DNA of 64,000 bases, taken from Spirosoma pollinicola. Lineage in GTDB: Bacteria > Bacteroidota > Bacteroidia > Cytophagales > Spirosomataceae. This document shows positions 35,610 to 45,280 of this stretch, piece by piece. The DNA lies in the NCBI RefSeq assembly GCF_002831565.1, contig NZ_CP025096.1, positions 1,302,001 to 1,366,000 of the forward strand. The letters are read 5' to 3'. Positions within the stretch are counted from its first letter, which is position 1; the number at the start of each line of letters is the position of its first letter. The position numbers were made by a program, and so were the translations under genes. The notes below the pieces were generated by a model that had not been told where the DNA came from, searched no databases, and worked only from the letters and a program-made list of their open reading frames with translations.

Positions 35610-35933
35610 TTGCTAAAAATGCCCCATTTAGTAAGCAGTGACATGAACGCTCTTTCGTCTCAAGTGGGAGCGATTTATGAGACGCTGGCATCTGTTGATT
35701 ATCCTAGTCGCAAGATAGTTGTATTACCGCTTTTTGCCTTTTCAGGGGTAACATCGCCAGTGTACTTAACCCAAAAAAAGTGGACTGGTGAAAAGCCGAA
35801 CGGGCTGATATAACAGATTGGTAAACTAACGAACATGAAACCTATGGCAAGGCTACTAGGAATGGCTAAAACGAACATTCAAGAATTGGTCAAGTTCGCG
35901 TTGGGTAGCGGGATTCGTTCTTTGTCCGGATAG
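35610..35933 (+). pseudogene. Possible broken gene remnant
   Basis: One reading frame of 108 codons is interrupted by a single TAA at 35811-35813. The second part (MKPMARLLGMAKTNIQELV) looks protein-like with an HTH flavour, but I cannot assign either part to a family. There is no good start signal. It may be a decayed gene or chance. Confidence 0.25.
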
Positions 35934-36003
35934 GTAAACTTTAGTACCTTGATACCAGAACGCAAGGATTCGGTGACTTCCTTTTTCCAGGCAGGAACTT
36001 TAT

Positions 36004-38916
36004 ATGAAAGCTACTTTCTTCGGTTTACTCCTTCTATTCCTGCTGGTTTCCTCAAGCTGGGCACAAACGGGGGTTAATACGGTCAAAAGCCTGCCTCCTG
36101 AAGGGATTAATCTCCAGGAAGGCTGGCGGTTCCAGGCAGGTGATAATCCTGCCTGGGCCAACGTCGACTTTCCCGATCAGAGCTGGCCAATCAGTAAGCT
36201 CACCCGCGATATCAATGATCCTTCCCCCCTGAATGCCGCCCCCATGGGTTGGCTGCGATTGCGATTGTCAACCGATAGTACCTGGCTGCGAGAACCGCTG
36301 GCATTAGTCATTCAGCAAGTGGGGGCCTCCGAAATTTATCTCAACGGGCAGCTCCTGCACCGATGGGGCGTGGTGAGTGCCGATCCTAAAAAAGTGATCG
36401 CGTTTGATCCCTTGTGGAAACCCATACCCTTCCCCCTGCGTAAAACCGGCGAGCAGCTACTGGCCGTCCGGTTTGCCCGTCAGCCCGGTATTCACTATAC
36501 AACCGTGTTTGAAAGTCAGAATCCCCCCTTCTGGATTCAGCTAAAAAAGCAGGAGGCCGCCGACGTTTTCTATCAGCAGTACCTGGTCATTGCGGAGCGC
36601 TTACATGTGTTTCTGATCAGTGCCTGTTGTATACTGGCCATCCTTCACCTGGCTTTTTATCGATTCGACCCCAGCCGAAAAGCGAACCTCTATTTCGGTC
36701 TGTGGGCCGTTCTGGTGTTGACAGGAAATATTTTGCAGCGAAATTTGATGATCGCTACCCATCTAGTCGCCGACAAATTTTATATAGCCAATCTGTCGTT
36801 CGCCCTCTACCAGCTGGGTAGTCTAATGCTGATGTTGGCACTCTACCAATTGCTGGAACAACGCAAAGACAAAGTTTACTGGGCGCTGGTCGCTTGGATT
36901 CTTGCCGGGCTGTTGCTTAACGCCGGTATTTACGGATGGGGCTGGAAAGTCGGTGGTGTTTTGGCCGGGACGGCCTGCCAGCTAAATATGGTCCGAATTG
37001 CCTGGCTGGCCATTCGCCGACAGAAAAAAGGGGCCTGGATTATTGGCCTGGGAGCGATCAGTTTCGTTTTATTTTTTTTGGCCTTTTTTCTGCCCAGCAT
37101 GTGGAGCAACGAGCTGTTTACTATAGGCATTGCCAACCGACGAAATAGCCTATATATACTCTCCTTACTGAGTATTCCGGTGGCCACCTCCATTTACCTG
37201 GGGCTTGATTTTGCCTTGCTCAGTCGCGCCCTTGAGCAGCAGTTAACCGAAGTCAAAGCCCTTTCCTACCAAGCCCTGATTCAGGAAAAGCAAACCCAGG
37301 CGTTGCAGGAGCTGGATAGCCTCAAATCACGCTTTTTTGCCAATATCTCCCACGAATTCCGTACCCCGCTCTCGATCATCAAAGGGTCAGTAGAAAAGCT
37401 ACGGCATCAGGATAAAGAAGGCTCCGAACGGCGATCCGATTACCAACTCATCGACCGTAGCGCGAGTCGGCTATTGCAACTGATCAACCAGTTGCTGGAC
37501 CTCTCCCGATTGGAAGCGGGTAAACTGGAACTGCATCCAAAGCCCGGTGAACTGACTCACTTTCTCCAAGGGATGGCGGGTTCGTTTGCCTCCCTCTTCG
37601 AAAGCAAGGGTATCACTTACCACTACACGGTATCGCTGCAACCGGTTTGGGTACAACTGGACAGCGATAAACTCGAGCAAATTATTTCTAATCTCCTTGC
37701 CAACGCCTATAAGTTTACGCCTGCTACCGGTCAGGTGCGGTTTTCAGCAGCAGTTGAACCGGGGCAAACCGGTAGATGTGAGCTTCAACTCATCATTCAG
37801 GACACGGGCATTGGCATCGGAGAACACCAACTTACCCGCATCTTCGATCGGTTTTACCAGGTCGATGATTCGGCTACCCGCTCGTATGAAGGCACGGGCA
37901 TCGGGTTAGCCCTGGTGGCCGAACTGGTTGACTTGCATGGTGGGCAACTAACCGTAGAAAGCACGTTGGGCAGTGGTACAACTTTCCGTCTCTGCATTCC
38001 TTTGGAAATGCTACCTGTGGAAGAACGGCCCGGGCAGGAAAGTCCCGGGCTGGATGGCTCTGCGTCGGGAATCCCCGTCTCAGAACCCACGATAATGCCT
38101 TCGATGAAGGAACCTGCCCAAAGCAGTAAACGATCGAGCCATTCCGAGCAGATTTTAGTCGTGGAGGATAACCGGGATTTAAGGCAGTTCCTGGTCAGCC
38201 AACTGGCGAAAAACTATACCGTATCGGAAGTTGAAAACGGTCTGGACGGCTACCAAACCGCTATAAAAACAATTCCCGATTTGATTATTTCGGATGTGAT
38301 GATGCCCGGCCTGGATGGGATGGCTCTCTGTGAGCGACTCAAAACCGACGAACGAACCAGCCATATTCCTATTATTCTGTTGACCGCCCGAGCCGACAGG
38401 GAAAGCAAACTCAAAGGCCTCGATACGGGCGCCGATGACTATATGAGCAAGCCCTTTGGTCTGGAGGAGTTACAGGTCCGGGTTCGCAACCTGCTGGAAA
38501 GCCGCCAAAAGCTTCGGGAGCGGTTCAGTCGGCAGATCACCCTGCACCCCACCGAACTGGTCGTCACCTCGCTGGATGAACAGTTTCTTCAAAAAGCCTT
38601 GGCCGTAACCCAAGCTAATCTAGCCAATGCGGCCTTTGACGTAGAGCTGTTCAGCCGGGAAATGGGATTGAGTCGAACCCAACTGCATCGCAAACTGACT
38701 GCCTTAACCGAGCAGTCGCCCAATGAATTTATCCGTGCCCTTCGCTTGCAACGAGCGGCCAGCCTGCTCCAGCAACAGCAGGGAAATGTGGCCGACGTGG
38801 CTTATCAGGTGGGCTTCAACAGCCCGAACTATTTTACCAAGTGCTTCCGGGATGTCTACGGGCAAACGCCGACCGAATACGCCAGTGGGCGTGTGGGCTC
38901 CGTCAAAAAACCGTAA
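36004..38916 (+). CDS. Hybrid sensor histidine kinase / response regulator with AraC output
   Basis: One-protein two-component system of 970 residues. Signal peptide (residues 1-21), an extracellular carbohydrate-binding-like 7TMR-DISM domain (25-185), about seven membrane helices (200-400), a coiled linker, HisKA with the His in FANISHEFRTPLS near residue 450, HATPase with NLLANAYKF and GTGIGLALV, a receiver domain with phospho-Asp in IISDVMMPGLDG near residue 765, and a C-terminal AraC HTH (DVAYQVGFNSPNYFTKCFR). It likely senses an outside ligand and acts on DNA directly. The neighbouring Reg_prop-YceI lipoprotein may be linked. Confidence 0.93.
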   Translation: MKATFFGLLLLFLLVSSSWAQTGVNTVKSLPPEGINLQEGWRFQAGDNPAWANVDFPDQSWPISKLTRDINDPSPLNAAPMGWLRLRLSTDSTWLREPLALVIQQVGASEIYLNGQLLHRWGVVSADPKKVIAFDPLWKPIPFPLRKTGEQLLAVRFARQPGIHYTTVFESQNPPFWIQLKKQEAADVFYQQYLVIAERLHVFLISACCILAILHLAFYRFDPSRKANLYFGLWAVLVLTGNILQRNLMIATHLVADKFYIANLSFALYQLGSLMLMLALYQLLEQRKDKVYWALVAWILAGLLLNAGIYGWGWKVGGVLAGTACQLNMVRIAWLAIRRQKKGAWIIGLGAISFVLFFLAFFLPSMWSNELFTIGIANRRNSLYILSLLSIPVATSIYLGLDFALLSRALEQQLTEVKALSYQALIQEKQTQALQELDSLKSRFFANISHEFRTPLSIIKGSVEKLRHQDKEGSERRSDYQLIDRSASRLLQLINQLLDLSRLEAGKLELHPKPGELTHFLQGMAGSFASLFESKGITYHYTVSLQPVWVQLDSDKLEQIISNLLANAYKFTPATGQVRFSAAVEPGQTGRCELQLIIQDTGIGIGEHQLTRIFDRFYQVDDSATRSYEGTGIGLALVAELVDLHGGQLTVESTLGSGTTFRLCIPLEMLPVEERPGQESPGLDGSASGIPVSEPTIMPSMKEPAQSSKRSSHSEQILVVEDNRDLRQFLVSQLAKNYTVSEVENGLDGYQTAIKTIPDLIISDVMMPGLDGMALCERLKTDERTSHIPIILLTARADRESKLKGLDTGADDYMSKPFGLEELQVRVRNLLESRQKLRERFSRQITLHPTELVVTSLDEQFLQKALAVTQANLANAAFDVELFSREMGLSRTQLHRKLTALTEQSPNEFIRALRLQRAASLLQQQQGNVADVAYQVGFNSPNYFTKCFRDVYGQTPTEYASGRVGSVKKP

Positions 38917-39229
38917 CCCGTACGATTTTTCGCCAGTTGCTCAGCCCGGCCCCAGTGTATTTCCTACCCGGCAATAGCAAAATCAGCTCATTTTTCTACA
39001 AAATTGTTCCATAGCGCTCATGGAGTAAGCTTTGGCACAATATTGCTAACCCTCCCCGGACCGGGTAGCGTAGGTTTGGGGTAGTCAACCGCTATGCACA
39101 GAAGGGATGGCTACTAGTCTACAATCGCTGTACCTGTCACCGTTATCCACTAACGTTTCTGACCAGGAGTTGGCTTTCGACTACGTATCTATTCCGATCT
39201 GTGCCTACATAGCCTAAACGTCAAACTCA
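38917..39229. other. Intergenic, no gene seen
   Basis: 313 bp between two same-strand genes. No supported ORF, hairpin or consensus promoter. It should hold the promoter of the NTF2-like gene. Confidence 0.4.
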
Positions 39230-39739
39230 ATGAAACACCTTGTTACCCTGGCGGCCTTCGCGCTGCTGACTGCGCCCACGCTGGGGCAAACCCTGCCCGA
39301 CCCGCACACGCCCCCGTCGGGCAAGTATAACACCACCAACTACCCCGAGGACCGCAAAGCTATTACGGCCATGCGCCTGATCGACGGGCTCGGACAGCAC
39401 TGCGCCGACGACTATGTAACGGTGAATCCGGATGGGACTATTTCCTACGGCTTTGAGGAGTGGAAACAGGGGTTTATTAACGCCGGAGCCTCGTTTAAGT
39501 CGGTAACGCCCGTGCCGAGCATGGAAATTCTCCGCATCTACGAGGGCAAAACAGCGATCTTGAACAGCCTGACGGATGTGGTTTTGGGCACACCCAAAGG
39601 CGATGTCAAGATTCGGGTGCAACGCGTGGAGGTGTTTGTGAAGCAAAACGGTGGCTGGTGTTTCGTGGCCGGTCAGGGAACTCGCATCCTGTTCAAAGAA
39701 GAGATGGGAGCCCTGCAGGCTCCAGGCCCAAAAAAGTAA
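39230..39739 (+). CDS. NTF2-like (SnoaL/DUF4440) exported protein
   Basis: 169 residues with a signal peptide ending GQT near residue 20. The mature part fits the NTF2-like cone fold: DRKAITAMRLIDGLGQHCADDYVTVNPDG, then FEEWKQGFIN, and paired strands RVQRVEVFVKQNGGWCFVAGQGT. Such proteins range from enzymes to ligand binders; a function cannot be given. It is followed by nearly 1 kb without a gene. Confidence 0.75.
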   Translation: MKHLVTLAAFALLTAPTLGQTLPDPHTPPSGKYNTTNYPEDRKAITAMRLIDGLGQHCADDYVTVNPDGTISYGFEEWKQGFINAGASFKSVTPVPSMEILRIYEGKTAILNSLTDVVLGTPKGDVKIRVQRVEVFVKQNGGWCFVAGQGTRILFKEEMGALQAPGPKK

Positions 39740-40693
39740 AACCAATGTCCCTACATCCAATCCCCAAAACCCAATGGAACCAAAACATGGTTTGTGGTAT
39801 CCAACACCGTTTGTGACCAGAGCGTGAACAAAGCACCAATAAATCGCCCTGGTGATTTAGCCTAGCCGGATTGTTTAGCCAAAACGGCAATATTGTGATG
39901 ATTGACTAGCAAACTGTCAGCAGACAGACCACTGTAGATTTTGTTATATGACGGCATGGATAGTCATTTAGTGGACGGTTCACGAATTCATCGGACGATT
40001 TTATCCACGATAGTTTCTATTTCACTATCACTTTAAACGCCCGTTCGAAGGGACGATAGCTGATAGGACTTTATAACTATCAACTTGAGTCAACTCATGT
40101 CGCAACTTGTTATCTCATGAATCAATGTATCATTTTCGACGTGTAGGTTGAGTTTTTGCGACACTAGTTGACCGCTGTTAAGCTTTAACGTCTGGTAATA
40201 TCGATCGATTGACTTTAAGACTCATTTAGGTGAGTATATAATCAGAAGTAATTGGCAAGCTATTCCATTTGAATTCTACCTATCGTTTTAACACAGCGCG
40301 AATTGCGAATTGACTATTTAATCTTGAAGCTGTTTAAACTTTCTCTTTTAGTGAAGTTTAGGGTGTTTTTTTGTCATGCTGACGAAGGAAGCATCTTCGT
40401 TAACAGCAATTAATATGTATCCCGAAGATGCTTCCTTCGTCAGCATGACAAAAAAACACCTAATTCGGGCCTAATTTTAAAAGTTTAAACAGCTTCCTTA
40501 TCAGAAATGTACTATCGTGTTAATTTTTGAATTTTATAGTGATGTTGCTGACTGAGTCGTCAATAAGTGTAATGTTAAAATTTCCCGATTTCGTTTAGTA
40601 TAAACCCTCGTTTATAATTCGTAACAACTTGCCTTTTTATCTTATACCATACCGTTCAGCCGCTTTTAGACTATTTATCAGGCGTTCCCTACG
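39740..40693. other. Long non-coding stretch with one repeat element
   Basis: 954 bp without a supported gene. It contains the 171-bp palindromic element at 40326-40496. The rest is AT-rich and shows many stops in all frames. No tRNA or hairpin terminator recognised. Confidence 0.5.
40326..40496. mobile_element. MITE-like palindromic element, complete copy
   Basis: Outer 17-bp inverted ends GAAGCTGTTTAAACTTT / complement enclose an inner palindrome with perfect 38-bp arms (40362-40399 and 40423-40460) carrying GTCATGCTGACGAAGG. The copies at 4727 and 17557 are related: the first keeps the left flank, the second only the inner palindrome. No transposase is encoded. The nested arms suggest a non-autonomous element or a REP-like unit. 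Confidence 0.75.
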
Positions 40694-41644
40694 CTAGAGG
40701 GCCTTTTCGAAAACAAACTTCGGTGACTCCTGTGCGCCAAGGTTCCGTTTAAAACGCATCAATCCTGGTTTCAGTTGCCGGTTACTATCAAGCGCCATCC
40801 CTAAATCGAATAGCTGAATTTTCTGTTGCTGGCAATACCCGTAAATGCCAGCTATAAGCAGAACCATCGGACTGAACGAGTTGTAAGCAGGATCTGACGC
40901 GGGCATGAAATTGTATAAGATGTCGTGTCGAACGCGAACGGCTATCGTCAACGCGATTAACTGCGGGCCATTATGCACTGAAAACACCACAAATTGATCC
41001 GGAAATTCGTGCAGTAAGCCCGTTAATCGGTCAGCGCAAATCGTTAATGGGTAACCTTGCTGTTGGCGGGTGTTCTGAATAAATTCAACGACTTCGGCTA
41101 TTACGGGTGTTTGCCAGTGTGCAAACGTGAAATTGGCTTTCCGGCATTTGCGTAGTCGCCGTTGCTCTGCCGGAACAATAGAGTTTTCAAATAGCCTGTT
41201 GTCAACGGGTAAGAAGAAGGTTTGGTTACGCTCGGCCAATGTGAATCCGTATGTCAATAATGCCTGAATCAGCCGATCTGTTTGCCATGCTGCATAACAG
41301 TGCGGATAGTTTACGAGTCGCAAGTGCGTGGCTCCTGCCTGGCGAGCAGCGTCAGTAAGGACAAGAATAAATTGATCTAATGCAGCATCGGGAAGTGCCG
41401 CTGTGAACTCGATAGAGCCAAATGGAGCCGCAATGGGGCTGATTGCCTGAGTATGGGCCATAAAAAAGGAGCAACGTGCCTCTGCCTGTTTAGTCTCCTG
41501 ATGTAGGGCCGATAATAAATAGAATTCACCACCAGATTGTTGATTGAGATGTTGTACCTCATTAAATAAAAAGCCCGGTTGGCAGAAAGTCGGAATCGTA
41601 TCGGGTTGTGGACTATACTGAAGTAAAAAGGTGTAGTTAGCCAT
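40694..41644 (-). CDS. FemAB/GNAT-like acyltransferase
   Basis: 316-residue cytosolic protein of the acetyltransferase superfamily similar to FemAB and BioF2-type domains. The first half resembles an inactive GNAT lobe (ATHLRLVNYPHCYAAWQTDRL); the second has ERNQTFFLPVDN, RRLRKCRKANFTF and a C-terminal KIQLFDLGMALDSNRQLKPGLMRFKRNLGA, which matches the FemAB-type ending (a glycine-rich FKxxLG). In Bacteroidota such genes often act in glycan or lipid acylation. Substrate unknown. Confidence 0.8.
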   Translation of the reverse strand: MANYTFLLQYSPQPDTIPTFCQPGFLFNEVQHLNQQSGGEFYLLSALHQETKQAEARCSFFMAHTQAISPIAAPFGSIEFTAALPDAALDQFILVLTDAARQAGATHLRLVNYPHCYAAWQTDRLIQALLTYGFTLAERNQTFFLPVDNRLFENSIVPAEQRRLRKCRKANFTFAHWQTPVIAEVVEFIQNTRQQQGYPLTICADRLTGLLHEFPDQFVVFSVHNGPQLIALTIAVRVRHDILYNFMPASDPAYNSFSPMVLLIAGIYGYCQQQKIQLFDLGMALDSNRQLKPGLMRFKRNLGAQESPKFVFEKAL

Positions 41645-41814
41645 GCGATCAACGTATTATGGCTATACAGACGATCGAGATGGCGGTAAAGTAACACCTA
41701 TATAAATTAACAGTAGTGACCTCACTGTCTGTTTTGACGTCAAACAAGTAACAAAAGTCGGGTTTATGTATATGATTACACTCTATCAGTACAGATCTGC
41801 TTTTGACGAACTAT

Positions 41815-42609
41815 ATGAACAAAATAGTACCTGTAAAACTGACGCATACAATAAATCCGGGTTGGAGTTGGCTTCGCGTCTGTTGTTTTAGTCTGATTGG
41901 GTTGTGTGTGTCGTGGGGTTTACGGGCGCAGGTTGCCGACTGTTCCAGCCTTTTAACTACCCGTGTAACATCCATTACGGTTTGTACGGAGAAAGCCGTT
42001 GATCAATTACAGGTTTTGACAACCGCTATAACGCCGGATGAAATTGAGTTTGTGCGATTCGATTCGCTACAGACAAATCCGTATAAAGGCAAGGGGGGCG
42101 TTTCGGTAGGTCATGTAGTACCGCTAAACGGTAAGGCTACGTTACGGAACGTAAATTTTCCCCCGAATTGGGATATAACGGACCGGCTCTATTATGTGTA
42201 CGCCCGCCTGAAATTTAAATCAGCAAATTCCACTTGCACGCCATTCGCGCTAATAAGGGTTTTTATTCGAGCCAACCCAACGGCTTCTTTAGTGGTAAAA
42301 GAGGCCACTTGTTACAATGCCGAATCGCAAAACGATGGGCAAGTGTCAATTACCGGATTCGACCCAACAGACAGGTATGAGATGGCAATCAATGGAACAT
42401 TTGTTGAGCATAGCAACCCTATACCGACCAATGGTGTACTTGTTGGCACGGGTAGCCGAACCGGCAGGCCAACCGTTTATACAGTTCGTGTTACGAATTC
42501 ACTGGGTTGTACGACCGACCGGTATATAACCATGATAAACGCGCGCTGCGATTGTCTGCCCATGCGCTGTGTGCCCATCGTTATTTCTAAAACAAGACGT
42601 GGCAGGTAA
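41815..42609 (+). CDS. Secreted SprB-repeat-like protein
   Basis: 264 residues from the ATG at 41815; a hydrophobic export signal lies at about residues 20-38, ending LRAQ. The mature part has two Ig-like domains; the second (KEATCYNAESQNDGQVSITGF to YTVRVTNSLGCT) resembles SprB repeats of T9SS-secreted gliding adhesins. A C-terminal cluster of Cys and basic residues (CDCLPMRCVP) ends the protein; no standard T9SS sorting domain is seen. Confidence 0.7.
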   Translation: MNKIVPVKLTHTINPGWSWLRVCCFSLIGLCVSWGLRAQVADCSSLLTTRVTSITVCTEKAVDQLQVLTTAITPDEIEFVRFDSLQTNPYKGKGGVSVGHVVPLNGKATLRNVNFPPNWDITDRLYYVYARLKFKSANSTCTPFALIRVFIRANPTASLVVKEATCYNAESQNDGQVSITGFDPTDRYEMAINGTFVEHSNPIPTNGVLVGTGSRTGRPTVYTVRVTNSLGCTTDRYITMINARCDCLPMRCVPIVISKTRRGR

Positions 42610-42622
42610 GCCAGTCGAAGGG

Positions 42623-42650
42623 TGTCGTGCGGCAGAAAAGCCGCACGACA
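42623..42650. terminator. Terminator hairpin between convergent genes
   Basis: Perfect 11-bp stem TGTCGTGCGGC / GCCGCACGACA with a 6-nt loop between the SprB-like and Ppx/GppA genes. Confidence 0.75.
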
Positions 42651-42655
42651 AACTA

Positions 42656-43543
42656 TTACAATACTCGTTTTTGTTTGCTGAGGTGGGCGTAAACCAGCTG
42701 GATGATTCCATCTTTCAGGCCTAAGTCTGGCACAATGATCTTGCTGGCTCCTGCCCATTTCATGACAGAGGTATAAATATCAGCGGCTGGTACGATCACA
42801 TCGGCCCGGTCGGCGTTCAGGCGAAGTTTATTGATACGATCTTCCTGGCTGAAACCCGCAATGAAATCCCGAATGCGCTCAATTTCGGATAGGGTGGTTT
42901 CTGTTTCTGAAATTTTAGACGCCAGATTAAACAGTTTGCTAATGTTGCCACCGGTACCAACGGCTGTAACTTCCTGCGAGGAGTCAATATTCTCTTCAAC
43001 CCAATCTTCTATTTTGCGCCACGCTCCTTTATGCTCCTTACCCTCCAGTAACCGAACAGAGCCAATTTTGAAGGATTTGGAGTTGATCTTTTCGCGGTTC
43101 ACATACACGTTCAACTCCGTGCTGCCCCCGCCAACATCAATGTGTAGATATTGCCGATCGTCTAACGCATGAACGACCACATCATTGATTAGCTCGGCTT
43201 CTCTACGACCGTCGATGATGTTAATTTTTATACCGGTCAAGTCGCCAATCCGTTTGGCAACTTCCTGTCCGTTAGATGCCTCCCGCATAGCCGAGGTGGC
43301 ACAGGCCATGTAATCTTCGACCTCGTGAAGTTCCATCAGCAGCTTATAGGCCTGCAAAAGTTTAGTTGTCCGTACTTCGCTTTCGGGTGTTAATGCCCCG
43401 AAATTGAACACATCGTGACCCAGTCGAAGCGGGAAACGGACATATTCAACGCGCTTAAAGCTAACGAGGTTGTCGTTGTGCAATACCGTCGAAATTTGTA
43501 GACGGGCTGCGTTCGAACCGATATCAATGGCTGCCAGTTTCAA
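42656..43543 (-). CDS. Ppx/GppA family phosphatase
   Basis: Cytosolic exopolyphosphatase or pppGpp phosphohydrolase of the actin-like ATPase fold, 295 residues. Phosphate-binding motif AAIDIGSNAARLQI opens the protein, ACATSAMREASNG follows, and the second loop is HIDVGGGSTELNVY. Only the N-terminal two domains are present, the short form common in Bacteroidota; there is no HD domain. Which substrate it prefers cannot be decided. Confidence 0.92.
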   Translation of the reverse strand: MKLAAIDIGSNAARLQISTVLHNDNLVSFKRVEYVRFPLRLGHDVFNFGALTPESEVRTTKLLQAYKLLMELHEVEDYMACATSAMREASNGQEVAKRIGDLTGIKINIIDGRREAELINDVVVHALDDRQYLHIDVGGGSTELNVYVNREKINSKSFKIGSVRLLEGKEHKGAWRKIEDWVEENIDSSQEVTAVGTGGNISKLFNLASKISETETTLSEIERIRDFIAGFSQEDRINKLRLNADRADVIVPAADIYTSVMKWAGASKIIVPDLGLKDGIIQLVYAHLSKQKRVL

Positions 43544-43948
43544 TATCTATAGAGCTTTATGAAAGGGCCAAAGGTAAATTTTTTACGTGTACCAGAGAAG
43601 TTCTGTCATTTATTTTCGACCGTTTGGTATAGTAACCAACTCAATAGAACAACCTTCTTCGTGGCTCGTATATTTGTGTTATGTAGCAATCTTAAAAATA
43701 TACCTATGTAGTGTATTCGCCTACTAATAGTATCTGCTTTGGGGAAATACTGGCGCTTCAGACCGTTACCGTGCTATTTCTCGTGTTTGTAAGCGCCGTG
43801 TATCAATTAGCGTTACAATTTATTGGAGTTATAGTAACATATAAAGCAGGGTTTTTCTGGCGTTAATAGCCATAAAACAGGAGCAAAACATAAGGTCGGA
43901 CGTATAAAACAGGGAATCTCAACACCTCGTAACTTGAATAGATTTATT
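43544..43948. other. Intergenic region with no gene seen
   Basis: About 400 bp between divergent genes, AT-rich, no supported ORF. A TAnnTTTG box (TATATTTG) lies at 43669-43676 on the plus strand but has no TTG at the right distance. Confidence 0.4.
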
Positions 43949-45031
43949 ATGCTGTACAGTAAAGTATGGATTAAAGGGAGTGTACTATCATTAGTGAGCT
44001 TTATCGTTAGCTGGTTAATTCTTGAAGGTGTATCTGGTATGTTGCTGCGCTTGAAGGAAAATGCCTCGAAGTCAAGTGCTCAATTTACTGCTAAAGAGAA
44101 TAAGTCCAGCGAAACAAAAAACACACTCGTATTAATAAAAAATGATGCTTTAGGGATATTAAGGCTAGCACCTGGCCCCTATAATGTGAGCTACGTAGTA
44201 AAGCAGACCGATTCACTCGATAACGCTCATACCCTTCCCGAAAAAACCGTTTCCATCACATACCATATAGATAGTCTGTCCCGGCGAATTACTCCGTTCG
44301 ATAGCAGTCGGGCTGTTGGCAAATATGCCCTGTTTCTGGGCTGTTCATTTACCTATGGTGAATCGGTGGCGGATTCGAGTACGCTGCCTTATTTTTTTGG
44401 TAAAGACACCGGCTATCGGCCCTATAATTATGGCGTATCAGGCTATTCTCCGTCCCACATGCTGGCACTCCAACAGTCAGTTAACATGCGAAATGAGGTA
44501 GCTGAAAAAAATGGGATTGCGATCTATACGTATATCGAAGATCATTTGGCCCGAGTTGCTCCCAGCACCAAATGGATTTATAATTCGAAAGGGTATTGGC
44601 CAAATGTCAACCCGAACACGGTAACTGTAGAGGGTACCTATGCTGAAAAACATCCTATTCTTTTGGAGTTAATTCAGGGCATGTATAAAAGTAATATTGT
44701 CAATCTATTCAATGTCAACTTTCCCCGCAGATACAGTACTGAACAGTATGAGCGGTTTGTTGCTATTGTTAAGAAATCAGAAGAGCTATACCGAAAGCAG
44801 TTTGGGAACGATAATTTCTACGTCGTTATTTTTCCTGCCTATCCAATGCCTGCTGAGTTACGCCAGTTGTTTGAGCAGGCTCATTTAAACGTGATTGACT
44901 ACTCTGCTCTGTTTTCCTGGAAAGCAACGTATGATGGAATGCATCCGGATGGCGATGCATATCGGCGGGTGGCTGAGAAATTAGCGCACGATTTGCCCCT
45001 TGCGTTCCCTCAGTCGGGATCTACCATGTGA
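43949..45031 (+). CDS. SGNH/GDSL-type hydrolase, membrane anchored
   Basis: About 360 residues. An N-terminal membrane helix at residues 8-30 is followed by an extracytoplasmic SGNH domain: block I YALFLGCSFTYGES (the Ser is in GCSFT), block II NYGVSGYSPSH, and the catalytic pair in block V YDGMHPDGDAYRRVAE. Such enzymes de-acylate or acylate glycans. It precedes the carbamoyltransferase cassette by 250 bp and belongs to that gene set in other bacteria. I chose ATG 43949 over the TTG 15 bp upstream. Confidence 0.85.
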   Translation: MLYSKVWIKGSVLSLVSFIVSWLILEGVSGMLLRLKENASKSSAQFTAKENKSSETKNTLVLIKNDALGILRLAPGPYNVSYVVKQTDSLDNAHTLPEKTVSITYHIDSLSRRITPFDSSRAVGKYALFLGCSFTYGESVADSSTLPYFFGKDTGYRPYNYGVSGYSPSHMLALQQSVNMRNEVAEKNGIAIYTYIEDHLARVAPSTKWIYNSKGYWPNVNPNTVTVEGTYAEKHPILLELIQGMYKSNIVNLFNVNFPRRYSTEQYERFVAIVKKSEELYRKQFGNDNFYVVIFPAYPMPAELRQLFEQAHLNVIDYSALFSWKATYDGMHPDGDAYRRVAEKLAHDLPLAFPQSGSTM

Positions 45032-45280
45032 TGTGTTAAACTGGAATGCTGATTTTATGATTACCAGGATTTGCCCTGACCTCTTGACGAAAGCAAGAGA
45101 CAAAACCAGGTCGCTCTTTAAATTAAATCATTGGTAATCGTAGAAACCATAAAAATCAGTGTCCTGCTTGTTAAAATTCCCTGTTTAATTAAAAAGTAAT
45201 CAATAGATATTCTGGTTATTCGTTTGACAAATAAAACATTTATTTTGCGCTTCACTAAACGGATAGTAGTAACATAATTT

